Assembly: GCA_044220725.1 (NCBI GenBank)
Contig: JBGAQN010000027.1
Span: 1 to 28,336 of the forward strand
DNA: 28,336 bases
Source: Phosphoribacter sp044220725
GTDB lineage: Bacteria; Actinomycetota; Actinomycetes; Actinomycetales; Dermatophilaceae
Reading direction: 5' to 3'
The number at the start of each line of letters is the position of its first letter. Within the stretch, counting starts at the first letter, position 1. Below, in pieces: positions 1 through 7,625 of this stretch. A program made the position numbers and the translations under genes. The notes beneath the pieces were generated by a model that saw nothing but the letters and a program-made list of their open reading frames with translations, was not told the origin of the DNA and did no database searches.

Positions 1-174
1 CTGGTATGCCGCGAGCCCCTCGGCCGCGGCGTTCTCGCCGTAGATCTTCGGCGAGGGGGACTCCGGGTAGCGGGAGTAGTAGGAGCGCGTGGCCAAGGCC
101 TCACAGGCCTCGTCGAGGACGGTCTGGTGCTTCTCGACGAGGGGGTGGGCGGGCGTCGTTGCCAAAGTCGTCAC
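1..174 (-). CDS. paaN: PaaN, phenylacetate degradation ring-opening enzyme (N-terminal 58 codons only)
   Basis: Only the N-terminus is present; the gene runs off the left edge. PaaN-type proteins are aldehyde-dehydrogenase-family enzymes (in the fused E. coli PaaZ form, also a hydratase) that open and oxidise the oxepin-CoA ring. The translated start resembles the PaaN family opening: a short Pro/His-rich head (TPAHPLVEKHQ), an ALATRSYYSRYPESPSP block and then KIYGENAAAEGLAAYQ. I chose the GTG at 174 because the similarity begins within a few residues of it and a TANNNT hexamer (TATCAT, minus strand, 187 to 182) ends exactly 7 nt upstream, as expected for a leaderless actinobacterial transcript; there is no Shine-Dalgarno motif. 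It is divergent from paaH-paaI, consistent with one paa locus. The family call rests on 58 residues, so the catalytic region cannot be checked. Confidence 0.75.
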   Translation of the reverse strand, partial: MTTLATTPAHPLVEKHQTVLDEACEALATRSYYSRYPESPSPKIYGENAAAEGLAAYQ

Positions 175-181
175 AATCTTG

Positions 182-187
182 ATGATA
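182..187 (-). promoter_or_regulatory. Candidate -10 element for leaderless paaN
   Basis: Reading the minus strand, TATCAT is followed by seven bases and then the GTG start of paaN. This is the spacing expected when transcription starts on the first base of the start codon. No clear -35 hexamer is visible. The assignment is inferred from spacing only. Confidence 0.4.
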
Positions 188-241
188 TCCGGGAGCGCCG
201 CGCCTCCGGACCGGTCTGTGACGAGAGACCCGCGCCGTACC

Positions 242-289
242 GTCGCTCCTGCGGTCGCTCGTGCCATCGCTCGTGCGGTCGCTTGTGGT
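242..289. repeat. Four tandem 12-bp repeats between divergent paaN and paaH
   Basis: Four consecutive 12-mers (GTCGCTCCTGCG, GTCGCTCGTGCC, ATCGCTCGTGCG, GTCGCTTGTGGT) share the core TCGCTyGTGcg. They occupy the centre of the 209-bp gap between the divergent paaN and paaH starts, where operators for a phenylacetyl-CoA-responsive regulator might lie. No regulator gene is adjacent in this window. An 8-bp palindrome GACCGGTC lies just to the left at 209-216. Slippage-generated non-functional repeats are equally possible. Confidence 0.55.
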
Positions 290-383
290 TCCTGGCGCGC
301 CCGGGTCCATCCGCGGGAATCCTGCCGTTCTTCGTCGGCAACCTCACGTCGCCAGCACCTAGGCGGAGGAGGAGGATGTGGCC

Positions 384-1565
384 ATGGGTGCGCAAAGCGT
401 CGAACTGAGAGCGGTCGGGGTCATCGGAGCCGGTGCCATGGGGTCGGGGATAGCCCAGGTCGCGGCCACTGCCGGACATCCGGTCTTTCTCTGTGACGCC
501 TTCGAAGGTGCGGCCGAGCGCGCCCAAGCGCGGATCGCCGCCGACCTGGCCAAGCGGGCCACCCAGGGCCGGCTGGACGCCGCCGAAGCCAGCGCCATCG
601 CGGCCCGGATCACCCCTGTCGGCGCCGCAGGCGACCTCCCGCCGTGCGTCGTCGTCATCGAGGCGATCGTCGAAGACCTTGAGGTCAAGGCCGACCTCTT
701 CGCCGAGCTGTCTCGCACCCAACCGGCGTCGACGATCCTCGCGACGAACACCTCCAGTCTGTCGATCGACGCCATCGCTCCGGCGGCCAGCCACCCCGAG
801 CGGGTCCTCGGCCTGCACTTCTTCAACCCGCCTCCCGCGATGAAGCTCGTGGAGGTGATCCGCGGCGAGACGACGGTCCAGAGCGTGCTCGATGCCGCCA
901 CGGCTCTCGTGGTGTCGTGGGGCAAGGTCGCGGTCCGCTGCGCCTCGACCCCGGGGTTCATCGTCAACCGGGTCGCCCGGCCCTTCTACGGCGAGGCCCA
1001 GCGGCTGGTCCAGGAAGGCGTCGCCGACCCCGCGACCATCGACGCCTGCCTGCGCTCGGTGGGCTTCCGGATGGGTCCGCTGGAGCTCACCGACCTGATC
1101 GGTCAGGACGTCAACCTCGCCGTCGGCACCTCCGTCTGGAACCAGACCTCCCGCGACCCGCGCTACGCCCCCACCGCCTTCCAACAGGAGTTAGTCGCCG
1201 CAGGTCACCTCGGGCGCAAGTCCGGTCAGGGCGTTTACACGTATGCCGCGGACGGCACCGCCACCGACAACGTCCCGGACGACGCGAAGGTCGCCGAGTT
1301 GCTGGCCAGCGGCGTGGTCACCAACCCGGTGGCTCGGACGTTGGCGATGCTTGTCAACGAGGCAGTCGACCTCGTCGATCGCGGCGAGGCCGGTTCGGGT
1401 GATGTCGACCTGGCCATGACGTTGGGGACCGGCTACCCGAAGGGTCCGATCGCCTGGGGTCGCGAGATCGGCTTCCGCACGGTTCGTGAACAGCTGCTTG
1501 AGCTGGATGCGGCGTTCCCGGGCGGACGCTATCGGCCCAGCCCCGCGCTGGAGCGGATCTCGTGA
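384..1565 (+). CDS. paaH: 3-hydroxyacyl-CoA (3-hydroxyadipyl-CoA) dehydrogenase PaaH
   Basis: An NAD-dependent 3-hydroxyacyl-CoA dehydrogenase of 393 residues. In the phenylacetate pathway it oxidises 3-hydroxyadipyl-CoA to 3-oxoadipyl-CoA. The Rossmann motif GAGAMG is at residues 15-20. The expected catalytic His (LGLHFFNP, H145) is followed by Glu157 in KLVEVI, and the NTSSLS Ser and GFIVNR Asn195 are conserved. A first C-terminal helical domain (about 190-290) is followed by a second, related one (about 300-390), the arrangement seen in PaaH/PaaC proteins. The ATG at 384 is preferred over the in-frame GTG at 378 because the purine run GGAGGAGGAGG (365-375) lies 8 nt upstream of it. The stop overlaps the paaI start by 4 nt, so the two are probably coupled. 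A general fatty-acid role is possible, but the paa context favours PaaH. Confidence 0.85.
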   Translation: MGAQSVELRAVGVIGAGAMGSGIAQVAATAGHPVFLCDAFEGAAERAQARIAADLAKRATQGRLDAAEASAIAARITPVGAAGDLPPCVVVIEAIVEDLEVKADLFAELSRTQPASTILATNTSSLSIDAIAPAASHPERVLGLHFFNPPPAMKLVEVIRGETTVQSVLDAATALVVSWGKVAVRCASTPGFIVNRVARPFYGEAQRLVQEGVADPATIDACLRSVGFRMGPLELTDLIGQDVNLAVGTSVWNQTSRDPRYAPTAFQQELVAAGHLGRKSGQGVYTYAADGTATDNVPDDAKVAELLASGVVTNPVARTLAMLVNEAVDLVDRGEAGSGDVDLAMTLGTGYPKGPIAWGREIGFRTVREQLLELDAAFPGGRYRPSPALERIS

Positions 1566-2263
1566 CCGGGCCCGCCGATGGCGGGGACGCCCGCCCCGAC
1601 GACGCCCCGTTCGCAGCAGCGGACACTCCGACCGACGAGGCTGAGACTGGAGCTACCATCTCGATGCCGACGCCGCGTTTTTCGCCCGGCGAGCTCGTCC
1701 CGTGGTTGTCCGCTCTAGACGGCTCATTGCCCCAGGACAGCTCGCCCCTGGAGGGCGCGACGCTGTCGGCCGAGCACGCCACGACAGCCGCAGCCGCCCG
1801 CGGCAGCCGCCCGGCCCGTGAGCCCGCTCCGCTGCCGGGATTCAACTTGGGTTTCCTTGAGGACCAGTGGGACGACGACCAGGCATCCCGGCACATCGGG
1901 GTCGAGATCCGCCTGCTCGAGCTCGACCACGCGGTGTTCTCACTCAAGATCACCGAGCACCTCGTCAACGGGCACGGCATCGTCCACGGCGGCTACATCT
2001 TCACGCTGGCCGACACGACGTTCGCCTATGCCTGCAACTCCCGCGGCCTGACCACGGTGGCGGCCGGCGTGGACATCACCTTCGTGCAGGCGGCATACCT
2101 CGGCGATGTCCTCGTCGCGGACGCCCGCGTGCGCGCCAACTGGGGTCGCAGCGGGATCACCGATGTCCAGGTGACCCGCGAGTCCGACGGCGCCCTGGTC
2201 GCAGAGTTTCGCGGCCGGTCGCGGCAGATCCCGCCCAAGGCGACCCCGACCGCCTTGGCCTGA
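1562..2263 (+). CDS. paaI: PaaI-type hotdog-fold acyl-CoA thioesterase with long N-terminal extension
   Basis: The C-terminal ~135 residues are a hotdog thioesterase. The block NGHGIVHGGYIFTLAD (136-151), followed by TTFAYACNS, is the signature of PaaI, with the catalytic Asp at 151. PaaI hydrolyses hydroxyphenylacetyl-CoA and related dead-end CoA esters, releasing CoA. The GTG start overlaps the paaH stop (GTGA), so the pair is translationally coupled. The odd part is the first ~95 residues, which are acidic and Ala/Pro-rich, whereas PaaI proteins are usually about 140 residues. An alternative start is the ATG at codon 35 (1664), still leaving about 60 extra residues. Third-position GC stays high through the extension, so it looks translated. 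Function of the extension is unknown. Confidence 0.83.
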   Translation: MTGPADGGDARPDDAPFAAADTPTDEAETGATISMPTPRFSPGELVPWLSALDGSLPQDSSPLEGATLSAEHATTAAAARGSRPAREPAPLPGFNLGFLEDQWDDDQASRHIGVEIRLLELDHAVFSLKITEHLVNGHGIVHGGYIFTLADTTFAYACNSRGLTTVAAGVDITFVQAAYLGDVLVADARVRANWGRSGITDVQVTRESDGALVAEFRGRSRQIPPKATPTALA

Positions 2264-2393
2264 AGGGCCTCGACCCCGGGGTTCGGGCGCGCCCGTCCGA
2301 GCCCGCTGCGGCGTGCGTCGGCCGCCTCGGGCGTCGATAACAGTCAGGCCACGCCAACACTCGACATGCCCGTGACCATAGCCAGATCTGCGG

Positions 2394-2442
2394 GTGCAGT
2401 GGCAGGATTCCCCGATGCAGGGCATGACATGCCGTGCAGTGG
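2394..2442 (+). promoter_or_regulatory. Direct repeats and palindrome in the leader of the amino-acid ABC operon
   Basis: In the 201-bp gap after paaI the 9-mer GTGCAGTGG occurs at 2394-2402 and again at 2434-2442, exactly 40 bp apart. Between them lies a perfect odd palindrome GGCATG-A-CATGCC (2421-2433). The ribosome-binding sequence GGAAGGA follows at about 2450-2456. The arrangement suggests an operator for the downstream transporter, but no regulator can be named and no convincing -35/-10 pair was found. Confidence 0.4.
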
Positions 2443-2464
2443 ACATCTCGGAAGGATTCACCTC

Positions 2465-3394
2465 ATGGCACGTCGTCACACCTTCGCCCTGGTCACGGGC
2501 ATCGCGGTCGCGGGACTCGCGTTGTCGGCCTGTGGTTCCAACTCACTGACCCCGGCCGCCACAACCGCTGTGGCCAAGGCCTCCGCGGCGGCCTCCAACG
2601 CCGCGTCCGCGGCCAGTGCCGTGGACGCGGCCCTGGCAGCCAAGGTCCCGGCCAAGATCCGCACCGCGGGCAAGATCGTCGTCGGCACCGATGCGACATA
2701 CGCCCCCAACGAGTTCCTCGACGCTGACGGCAAGACCGTCGTCGGCATGGACGTCGACGTCTTCAACGCCGTGGCTGCGAAGTTGGGCGTCAAGGTCGAA
2801 TACGTCCCGGCCAGCTTCGACTCGATCATCCTCGGCGTCGGGAGCGGCAAATACGACGTCGGTGTTTCGTCGTTCACCATCAACGACAAGCGCAAGGCCG
2901 AAGCGCTGATGATCAGCTACTTCAACGCCGGCACCCAGTGGGTCACCCAGAAGGGCAACCCGAAGAAGGTCGACCCGAAGAACGCTTGTGGCCTCAACAT
3001 CGGTGTCCAGAAGGGCACTGTCCAGGCCGACGAGGACCTGCCGGCCAAGAGCAAGGCGTGCACCGACGCGGGCAAGCCCGCCATCAACGCCATCGTCGAC
3101 GGCGACCAGGGCAAGGTGACTACCTCGGTGCTGTCCGGCAAGGCCGACGCCATGCTCGCCGACTCGCCGATTGGCCTGTATGCCGTGAAGCAGACCAACG
3201 GTCAGCTCGAAGCCGTCGGCGACATCTATGACGCAGCGCCCTACGGCTTCGTCGTGGCCAAGGACCAGAAGGACTTCGCCGACGCGATCGCCGGCGCCCT
3301 CAAAGCCATCGCGACCGACGGCACCTACAAGAAGGCGCTGGCCACGTGGGGTAACGAGTCCGGCGGCATCACGACCTTCGCCGTCAACCCCTGA
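2465..3394 (+). CDS. Amino-acid ABC transporter substrate-binding lipoprotein (SBP family 3)
   Basis: A 309-residue extracellular lipoprotein. Residues 1-22 form a lipoprotein signal (MARRHTF, hydrophobic core, lipobox LSAC) with the acylated Cys at 23. An Ala/Thr/Ser-rich linker (about 27-60) then leads to the family-3 solute-binding fold starting near KIRTAGKIVVGTDATY. The GMDVDVFNAVAAKLG block, the SSFTINDKRK segment and the ADSPIGLYAV segment are characteristic of polar-amino-acid binding proteins. I chose the ATG at 2465 because it gives a clean signal peptide and has GGAAGGA 8 nt upstream; an in-frame ATG at 2366 would bury the signal peptide. It is followed by its permease with a TGATG overlap. 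The ligand cannot be told from sequence. Confidence 0.88.
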   Translation: MARRHTFALVTGIAVAGLALSACGSNSLTPAATTAVAKASAAASNAASAASAVDAALAAKVPAKIRTAGKIVVGTDATYAPNEFLDADGKTVVGMDVDVFNAVAAKLGVKVEYVPASFDSIILGVGSGKYDVGVSSFTINDKRKAEALMISYFNAGTQWVTQKGNPKKVDPKNACGLNIGVQKGTVQADEDLPAKSKACTDAGKPAINAIVDGDQGKVTTSVLSGKADAMLADSPIGLYAVKQTNGQLEAVGDIYDAAPYGFVVAKDQKDFADAIAGALKAIATDGTYKKALATWGNESGGITTFAVNP

Positions 3395-4338
3395 TGTCAG
3401 AACTCTCCACCAACCGGCCGGGCGTGATTCACGCCCGGCCGGTCCGGCATCCGTGGCGGTGGGTCGCCATCGCGCTGTTGGCCGTGCTGTTCGCGATGAT
3501 GGTGAGCTCCTTCGTCACCAACCCGCGATGGGACTGGGCCTACGCGTTCCAGATCATGCAGCAGACCCCGGTCATCGAGGGGCTGTGGATCGGCACCATC
3601 TTCGGAACCATCGCCTCGATGATCCTCGGCGTCGGCCTTGGCGTCGTCCTGGCTGTCATGCGCCTGTCGGACAACCCGGTCCTGAGGGCCGTCGCCTTCG
3701 CCTACACCTGGTTCTTCCGGGCCATGCCCCGCTACGTCCTGCTCGCCATCCTCGGCCTGGGCATCGGCTTCCTCTACAACGAGATCCGCTTCGGTGTGCC
3801 GTTTGGCCAGCAGATTGCCCCGGCCCTGGGCATGTCCGGCGACCTCACCTTCTTCGGATTCTCCTGGAACTCGATCGCCAGCACCATCTGGGTCGGCATC
3901 ATCGGCCTGGGCCTCTCCGAGGCGGCATACATGGCCGAGATTGCCCGCGCCGGCATCCTCTCGGTCGACAAGGGCCAACATGAGGCCGCGCAGGCCCTCG
4001 GGATGAGCAGCGGTCAGACGATGCGTCGGATCGTGCTCCCCCAGGCCATGCGGGTCATCGTCCCGCCGACCGGCAACGAGACGATCGCCATGGTCAAGGA
4101 CACCTCGCTGCTCGCGGCCGTCCCCGTCCTCACCGAGCTCTACTACCAGGCCTATCTGTTCGGTCAGCGCAGCTTTAAGATCATGCCCGCCTTCGTCGCC
4201 GCAACGCTGTGGTACCTCATCGTCTGTTCGATCCTCATGATCGGCCAGTCCTACCTGGAGAAGTACTTCGGCCGCGGCTTCGGATCAGTGCCCAAGAAGA
4301 CCAAAGAGAAGCTCATGAAGATCGAGGCGGACCACTGA
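3394..4338 (+). CDS. Amino-acid ABC transporter permease (HisM/GlnP-like)
   Basis: A 314-residue inner-membrane permease of the polar-amino-acid uptake type. An N-terminal helix (WRWVAIALLAVLFAMMV, about 22-38) is followed by a periplasmic stretch and four or more further helices. The ATPase-docking EAA loop is clear (HEAAQALGMSSGQTMRRIVLPQA), and the GNETIAMVKDTSLLA segment is typical of the HisMQ family. Only one permease gene is present, so it would act as a homodimer. The start overlaps the binding-protein stop by one base (TGATG), and the stop overlaps the ATPase start the same way, giving a tightly coupled three-gene operon. The C-terminus ends in a basic tail (PKKTKEKLMK). Confidence 0.88.
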   Translation: MSELSTNRPGVIHARPVRHPWRWVAIALLAVLFAMMVSSFVTNPRWDWAYAFQIMQQTPVIEGLWIGTIFGTIASMILGVGLGVVLAVMRLSDNPVLRAVAFAYTWFFRAMPRYVLLAILGLGIGFLYNEIRFGVPFGQQIAPALGMSGDLTFFGFSWNSIASTIWVGIIGLGLSEAAYMAEIARAGILSVDKGQHEAAQALGMSSGQTMRRIVLPQAMRVIVPPTGNETIAMVKDTSLLAAVPVLTELYYQAYLFGQRSFKIMPAFVAATLWYLIVCSILMIGQSYLEKYFGRGFGSVPKKTKEKLMKIEADH

Positions 4339-5234
4339 TGGCCGGGACGCAGCCGCGCGACGCGGCATACCCCGCGGCGGGTATGCCGCCCACCCCAGCC
4401 GCAGCCGGCATGCCGCTCGTCCGCGCCGTCAACGTCATGAAGTCCTTCCACGGCAACCAGGTGCTCAAGGGCATCGACATGGACGTCCACCGCGGCGAGG
4501 TGGTCTGCCTGCTCGGGCCCTCCGGCTCGGGCAAGACGACCTTCCTGAGGTGCATCAACCAGTTGGAGACCATCGACGGCGGCCGGATCTGGGTCGACGG
4601 CGAGCTCATGGGTTACGACGACAAGGACGGCACCCTTTACCGGCTGAACAACAAGCGGATCGCCGCCCAGCGCCGGGACATCGGCATGTGCTTCCAACGC
4701 TTCAATCTCTTCCCACACAAGACGGTCCTCGAGAACGTCATGGAGGCCCCGATTCAGGTCAAGGGTGAGAACAAGGCCGAGGTGCAGGCCCGCGCCCATG
4801 AGCTGCTGGCCAAGGTCGGTCTGGCCGACAAGCCTTCGGCCTATCCCGGCCAACTGTCCGGTGGACAGCAGCAGCGGGTGGCCATTGCCCGGGCCTTGTG
4901 TATGCGGCCCAAGCTCATGCTCTTCGATGAGCCGACCTCTGCGCTGGACCCGGAGCTCGTCGGCGAGGTGCTCACGACGATGCGCGAGCTGGCCGAAACC
5001 GGCATGACGATGATCGTCGTGACCCATGAGATGGCCTTCGCCCGCGATGTCGCTGACCGGGTGGTCTTCATGGACGGCGGGGTCGTCGTCGAACAGGGTC
5101 ATCCGCGCGATGTCATCAACAACCCGCAGCACCCACGAACCCAGTCGTTCCTGCGGCGGATGGCCTCCGAACAACACGCCAAGATTCCGGACCCTGCCCC
5201 GGAGGTCGACGGCACCGCAGCCGACCTGCTCTAG
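4338..5234 (+). CDS. Amino-acid ABC transporter ATP-binding protein (GlnQ/HisP-like)
   Basis: A 298-residue cytoplasmic ATPase that drives the importer encoded just upstream. Walker A GPSGSGKT is at 60-67, the Q-loop Gln at 120, the signature LSGGQ at 173-177, Walker B LMLFDE at 193-198 and the switch His at 230 (VVTHEM). The core matches the roughly 240-residue GlnQ family. The first 25 residues are an extra Pro/Ala/Gly-rich head (DAAYPAAGMPPTPAAAGMP), encoded over an 11-bp inverted repeat made of the window's recurrent octamer. The ATG overlaps the permease stop (TGATG). The stop is CTAG, shared with the stop of the convergent acetyltransferase, so the two genes overlap by 4 bp tail to tail. 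Confidence 0.9.
   Translation: MAGTQPRDAAYPAAGMPPTPAAAGMPLVRAVNVMKSFHGNQVLKGIDMDVHRGEVVCLLGPSGSGKTTFLRCINQLETIDGGRIWVDGELMGYDDKDGTLYRLNNKRIAAQRRDIGMCFQRFNLFPHKTVLENVMEAPIQVKGENKAEVQARAHELLAKVGLADKPSAYPGQLSGGQQQRVAIARALCMRPKLMLFDEPTSALDPELVGEVLTTMRELAETGMTMIVVTHEMAFARDVADRVVFMDGGVVVEQGHPRDVINNPQHPRTQSFLRRMASEQHAKIPDPAPEVDGTAADLL
4362..4389. repeat. Perfect 11-bp inverted repeat of the recurrent octamer inside the ATPase gene
   Basis: GCGGCATACCC (4362-4372) and its exact complement GGGTATGCCGC (4379-4389) are separated by 6 bp. Each arm contains one copy of the octamer CGGCATAC/GTATGCCG. It lies in the non-conserved N-terminal head of the ATPase, where amino-acid sequence is free to drift, so it is unlikely to be maintained by protein function. 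Confidence 0.75.
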
Positions 5235-6079
5235 TTCGCGCCGTCGGGCTCACCGTCGGCCGCGGACGTGGACGGCCGCGCTGCGCCCCCCGGGCGCAGC
5301 CAAGACAAGACCTGGTCTTGAGATCGCAGGGCGACCCGCCATGGGGCCCGGACGCCGGAAGCGGCCAATTTGACCGACGCCGTGGCGACCTTGGCCGCCG
5401 AGGCGGTCGCCGACGTGGCGACGGTTGCGGCCATGGCGGCGGTCGCGGGCGGCGGCACTGGCCTGCGGGCCGTTCCTCTGATGTCGACGCGGACCTCGAG
5501 AACTCCGTCACCGATCGGAATGACCTCGCTCGGCCCGAGCCGAACGAGCATGGCTAGCGACGCGGGGTTGTCGGCGGCGACGACGGTGACGATGCGGTGG
5601 ACATCCTCCGGGCGGCGAGCTACCAGGACCGGCAGGAGCGCACTGGCAACCCCTCGCCCGTGCCAGGCGTCCTGGACTGTCACGGCGACGTCGGCCGCTC
5701 CGGGCAATTCCGGGTCGCGCTTGATCCGGCCGATAGCCAGCGGGAAGGCCGATTCGACCGGGTCCTCGTCGTCCGCGAAGACGTAGTAAGCGACATGGTT
5801 GACCCCGTCGACATCGTCGACGAGCCGGTCGAGCATCTCCTCCGAGAGCGTCGCCATGGGTGACAGGAACCGGTGGTACTTCGAGTCCGGCGACAAGCGG
5901 GCGTAGTTGGCCGCGTGCAACTCGCGGTCGCTGGGCAGAATCGGCCGGATCCATACCCTCGTTCCGTCTCGCAGCAGCAATTCTTCAGGCGCGGGCAGGC
6001 TGTCGCGGACGCCCGAGGGCCACCACCACAGCAGCCACCCTCGCAGCGCCCCCACTGCATCGGAACGATCAAAGGACAT
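5231..6079 (-). CDS. GNAT-family N-acetyltransferase (Pat-like)
   Basis: A 282-residue GNAT protein. Residues 35-200 carry the fold: LLLRDGTRVWIRPILPSD opens the domain, RLSPDSKYHRFLSP follows, and the acetyl-CoA-binding motif A is QDAWHGRGVASALL (136-149). The opening and the RLSP..S.YxRF block resemble the catalytic domain of Pat-type protein lysine acetyltransferases, which inactivate acyl-CoA synthetases. No cyclic-nucleotide domain is present. After residue 205 comes an Ala/Thr/Val-rich tail of about 80 residues. A minus-strand TAGTCT (6093 to 6088) lies 8 nt upstream of the ATG, so the message may be leaderless; no Shine-Dalgarno is visible. It is divergent from the phenylacetate-CoA ligase genes and convergent, with a 4-bp overlap, to the ABC ATPase gene. 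The substrate is not known; acetylation of the neighbouring ligases is a hypothesis. Confidence 0.82.
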   Translation of the reverse strand: MSFDRSDAVGALRGWLLWWWPSGVRDSLPAPEELLLRDGTRVWIRPILPSDRELHAANYARLSPDSKYHRFLSPMATLSEEMLDRLVDDVDGVNHVAYYVFADDEDPVESAFPLAIGRIKRDPELPGAADVAVTVQDAWHGRGVASALLPVLVARRPEDVHRIVTVVAADNPASLAMLVRLGPSEVIPIGDGVLEVRVDIRGTARRPVPPPATAAMAATVATSATASAAKVATASVKLAASGVRAPWRVALRSQDQVLSWLRPGGAARPSTSAADGEPDGAN

Positions 6080-6223
6080 CGACGAGCAGACTACCCAACC
6101 AGGGTGGGCACACGGCATACGGGGATGTCCGCAGGCGGATGTCGGTTCGGTCGCCCACATTGTGGCCGGATCGACAGGGAACAGCCGTTGTGCGCGGCCT
6201 GCCCCCTCGCCAGAATCACCCCC
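6080..6223. promoter_or_regulatory. Divergent promoter region between the GNAT gene and paaK1
   Basis: This 144-bp gap must hold both promoters. On the minus strand TAGTCT (6093-6088) sits 8 nt before the GNAT start. On the plus strand CAGAAT (6211-6216) sits exactly 7 nt before the paaK1 ATG, an imperfect TANNNT. Neither gene has a Shine-Dalgarno motif, so both may be leaderless. One copy of the recurrent octamer (6113-6120) lies between them. Confidence 0.4.
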
Positions 6224-7528
6224 ATGACCGACGACCTCAGAGACGAGGGCGAGCGCTGGTCGCTTGATGAACTTCGAGCCCGCCAGTTGGAACGCCTCCA
6301 GGACACTGTCCGCCGCTGCTACGCCAATGTCCCGCACTACAAGAAGACCTGGGACGAGGCGGGGGTGCACCCGGACGACATCCGGGCCCTGTCCGACCTG
6401 GCCAAGCTGCCGTTCACCGACAAGCTGACGTTGCGCGACAACTACCCGTTCGGGCTGTTCGCCGTGCCGCGTGAGCAGGTCGTGCGCATCCACGCCAGCA
6501 GCGGCACGACCGGCAAACCGACCGTCGTCGGCTACACCCGCGAGGACATCGACATGTGGGCCGGCGTCATGGCCCGCTCGATCCGCGCAGCCGGTGGCCG
6601 CCCTGGTGACGTCGTCCACGTTGCCTATGGCTATGGCCTGTTCACCGGTGGCCTCGGGGCCCACTACGGCGCCGAGAAGCTCGGCTGCACGGTCGTCCCG
6701 ATCTCCGGCGGCATGACCGAGCGTCAGGTCCAGCTCATCCAGGACTTCGGCTGCAAGATCATGATGGTGACCCCGAGCTACTTCCTCTCGGTCATGGACG
6801 AGTTCCAGCGCCAGGGCATCGACCCGGCCGACACGACCCTGCGGATCGGCATCTTCGGCGCGGAGCCGTGGACACCGGCGATGCGCACCGAGATCGAGTC
6901 CCGCTGCCACATGGATGCCGTGGACATCTACGGCCTGTCCGAGGTGGTCGGTCCCGGGGTGTCGTGCGAGTCGGCCCAGACAAAGGACGGCCTGCACATC
7001 TGGGAGGACCACTTCTACCCGGAGATCATCGACCCGATCACCCATGAGGTGTTGCCCGACGGTTCCCAGGGCGAACTGGTCTTCACCAGCCTCACCAAGC
7101 AAGCGTTCCCGGTCATCCGTTACCGCACCAAGGACCTCACCCGGTTGCTGCCGGGCACGGCCTTCCCGACGATGCGCCGGATGGAGAAGGTGACCGGGCG
7201 CACCGACGACATGATGATCATCCGCGGCGTCAACGTCTTCCCGACCCAGATCGAAGAGATCATCCTCGCCGAGCCGGGCCTGGCGCCCTACTTCCAGTGT
7301 GTGCTTTCGCAACCGGGCAACCTGCTCGAGCTCACCGTCTTGGCCGAGAGCGCCACCAGCCTCAGCGATGCCGAGCGCCTGGAGATGGAGAAGCGGGTCG
7401 GCAAGCGGATCAAGGACAACATCGGCACCACTGCCAAGATCGAGGTCCGCGCCCCCGGCGGGATCGAACGTTCGGTCGGCAAGGCCCGCCGAATCGTCGA
7501 CACCCGCAAGTCCCCCTTCCCGACCTGA
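6224..7528 (+). CDS. paaK: Phenylacetate-CoA ligase, first copy
   Basis: A 434-residue ANL-superfamily adenylate-forming ligase of normal PaaK length. It activates phenylacetate with ATP and CoA to phenylacetyl-CoA, the first step of aerobic phenylacetate breakdown. The P-loop ASSGTTGKPT is at 91-100, YGLSE at 236-240, YRTKD at 300-304, and the hinge block RTDDMMIIRGVNVFPTQIE at 326-344. The C-terminal ERSVGKARR places the adenylation lysine at 420. PaaK-specific features include the short N-terminal head (LQDTVRRCYANVPHYKKTWDEAGVHPDDI) and EDHFYPEIIDP. The ATG at 6224 gives the standard N-terminus; there is no Shine-Dalgarno. A second, closely similar copy follows after 97 bp. Confidence 0.92.
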   Translation: MTDDLRDEGERWSLDELRARQLERLQDTVRRCYANVPHYKKTWDEAGVHPDDIRALSDLAKLPFTDKLTLRDNYPFGLFAVPREQVVRIHASSGTTGKPTVVGYTREDIDMWAGVMARSIRAAGGRPGDVVHVAYGYGLFTGGLGAHYGAEKLGCTVVPISGGMTERQVQLIQDFGCKIMMVTPSYFLSVMDEFQRQGIDPADTTLRIGIFGAEPWTPAMRTEIESRCHMDAVDIYGLSEVVGPGVSCESAQTKDGLHIWEDHFYPEIIDPITHEVLPDGSQGELVFTSLTKQAFPVIRYRTKDLTRLLPGTAFPTMRRMEKVTGRTDDMMIIRGVNVFPTQIEEIILAEPGLAPYFQCVLSQPGNLLELTVLAESATSLSDAERLEMEKRVGKRIKDNIGTTAKIEVRAPGGIERSVGKARRIVDTRKSPFPT

Positions 7529-7560
7529 GCGCTCACCGCGCACTGACGAACCCACCCGCA

Positions 7561-7602
7561 CGTATGCCGCGCAGCCGCCTCGTCGGCGATGCGCGGCATA
7601 CG
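7561..7602. repeat. Intergenic 12-bp inverted repeat built from the recurrent octamer
   Basis: CGTATGCCGCGC (7561-7572) and its exact complement GCGCGGCATACG (7591-7602) flank 18 bp, which can pair further inside (GCCG at 7574-7577 with CGGC at 7584-7587). It lies between the two paaK copies. In RNA it would be a strong hairpin, but no U-tract follows, so intrinsic termination is not obvious. It could instead limit read-through, stabilise mRNA, or be a paired binding site. Confidence 0.7.
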
Positions 7603-7625
7603 GCGTGCTGAGAGGAGCACCCCCG

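Noticed and set aside
171..1184. Minus-strand open frame of 337 codons overlapping paaN and paaH
   Set aside because: It is out of frame with the PaaN-like sequence and opposite the PaaH Rossmann and catalytic motifs.
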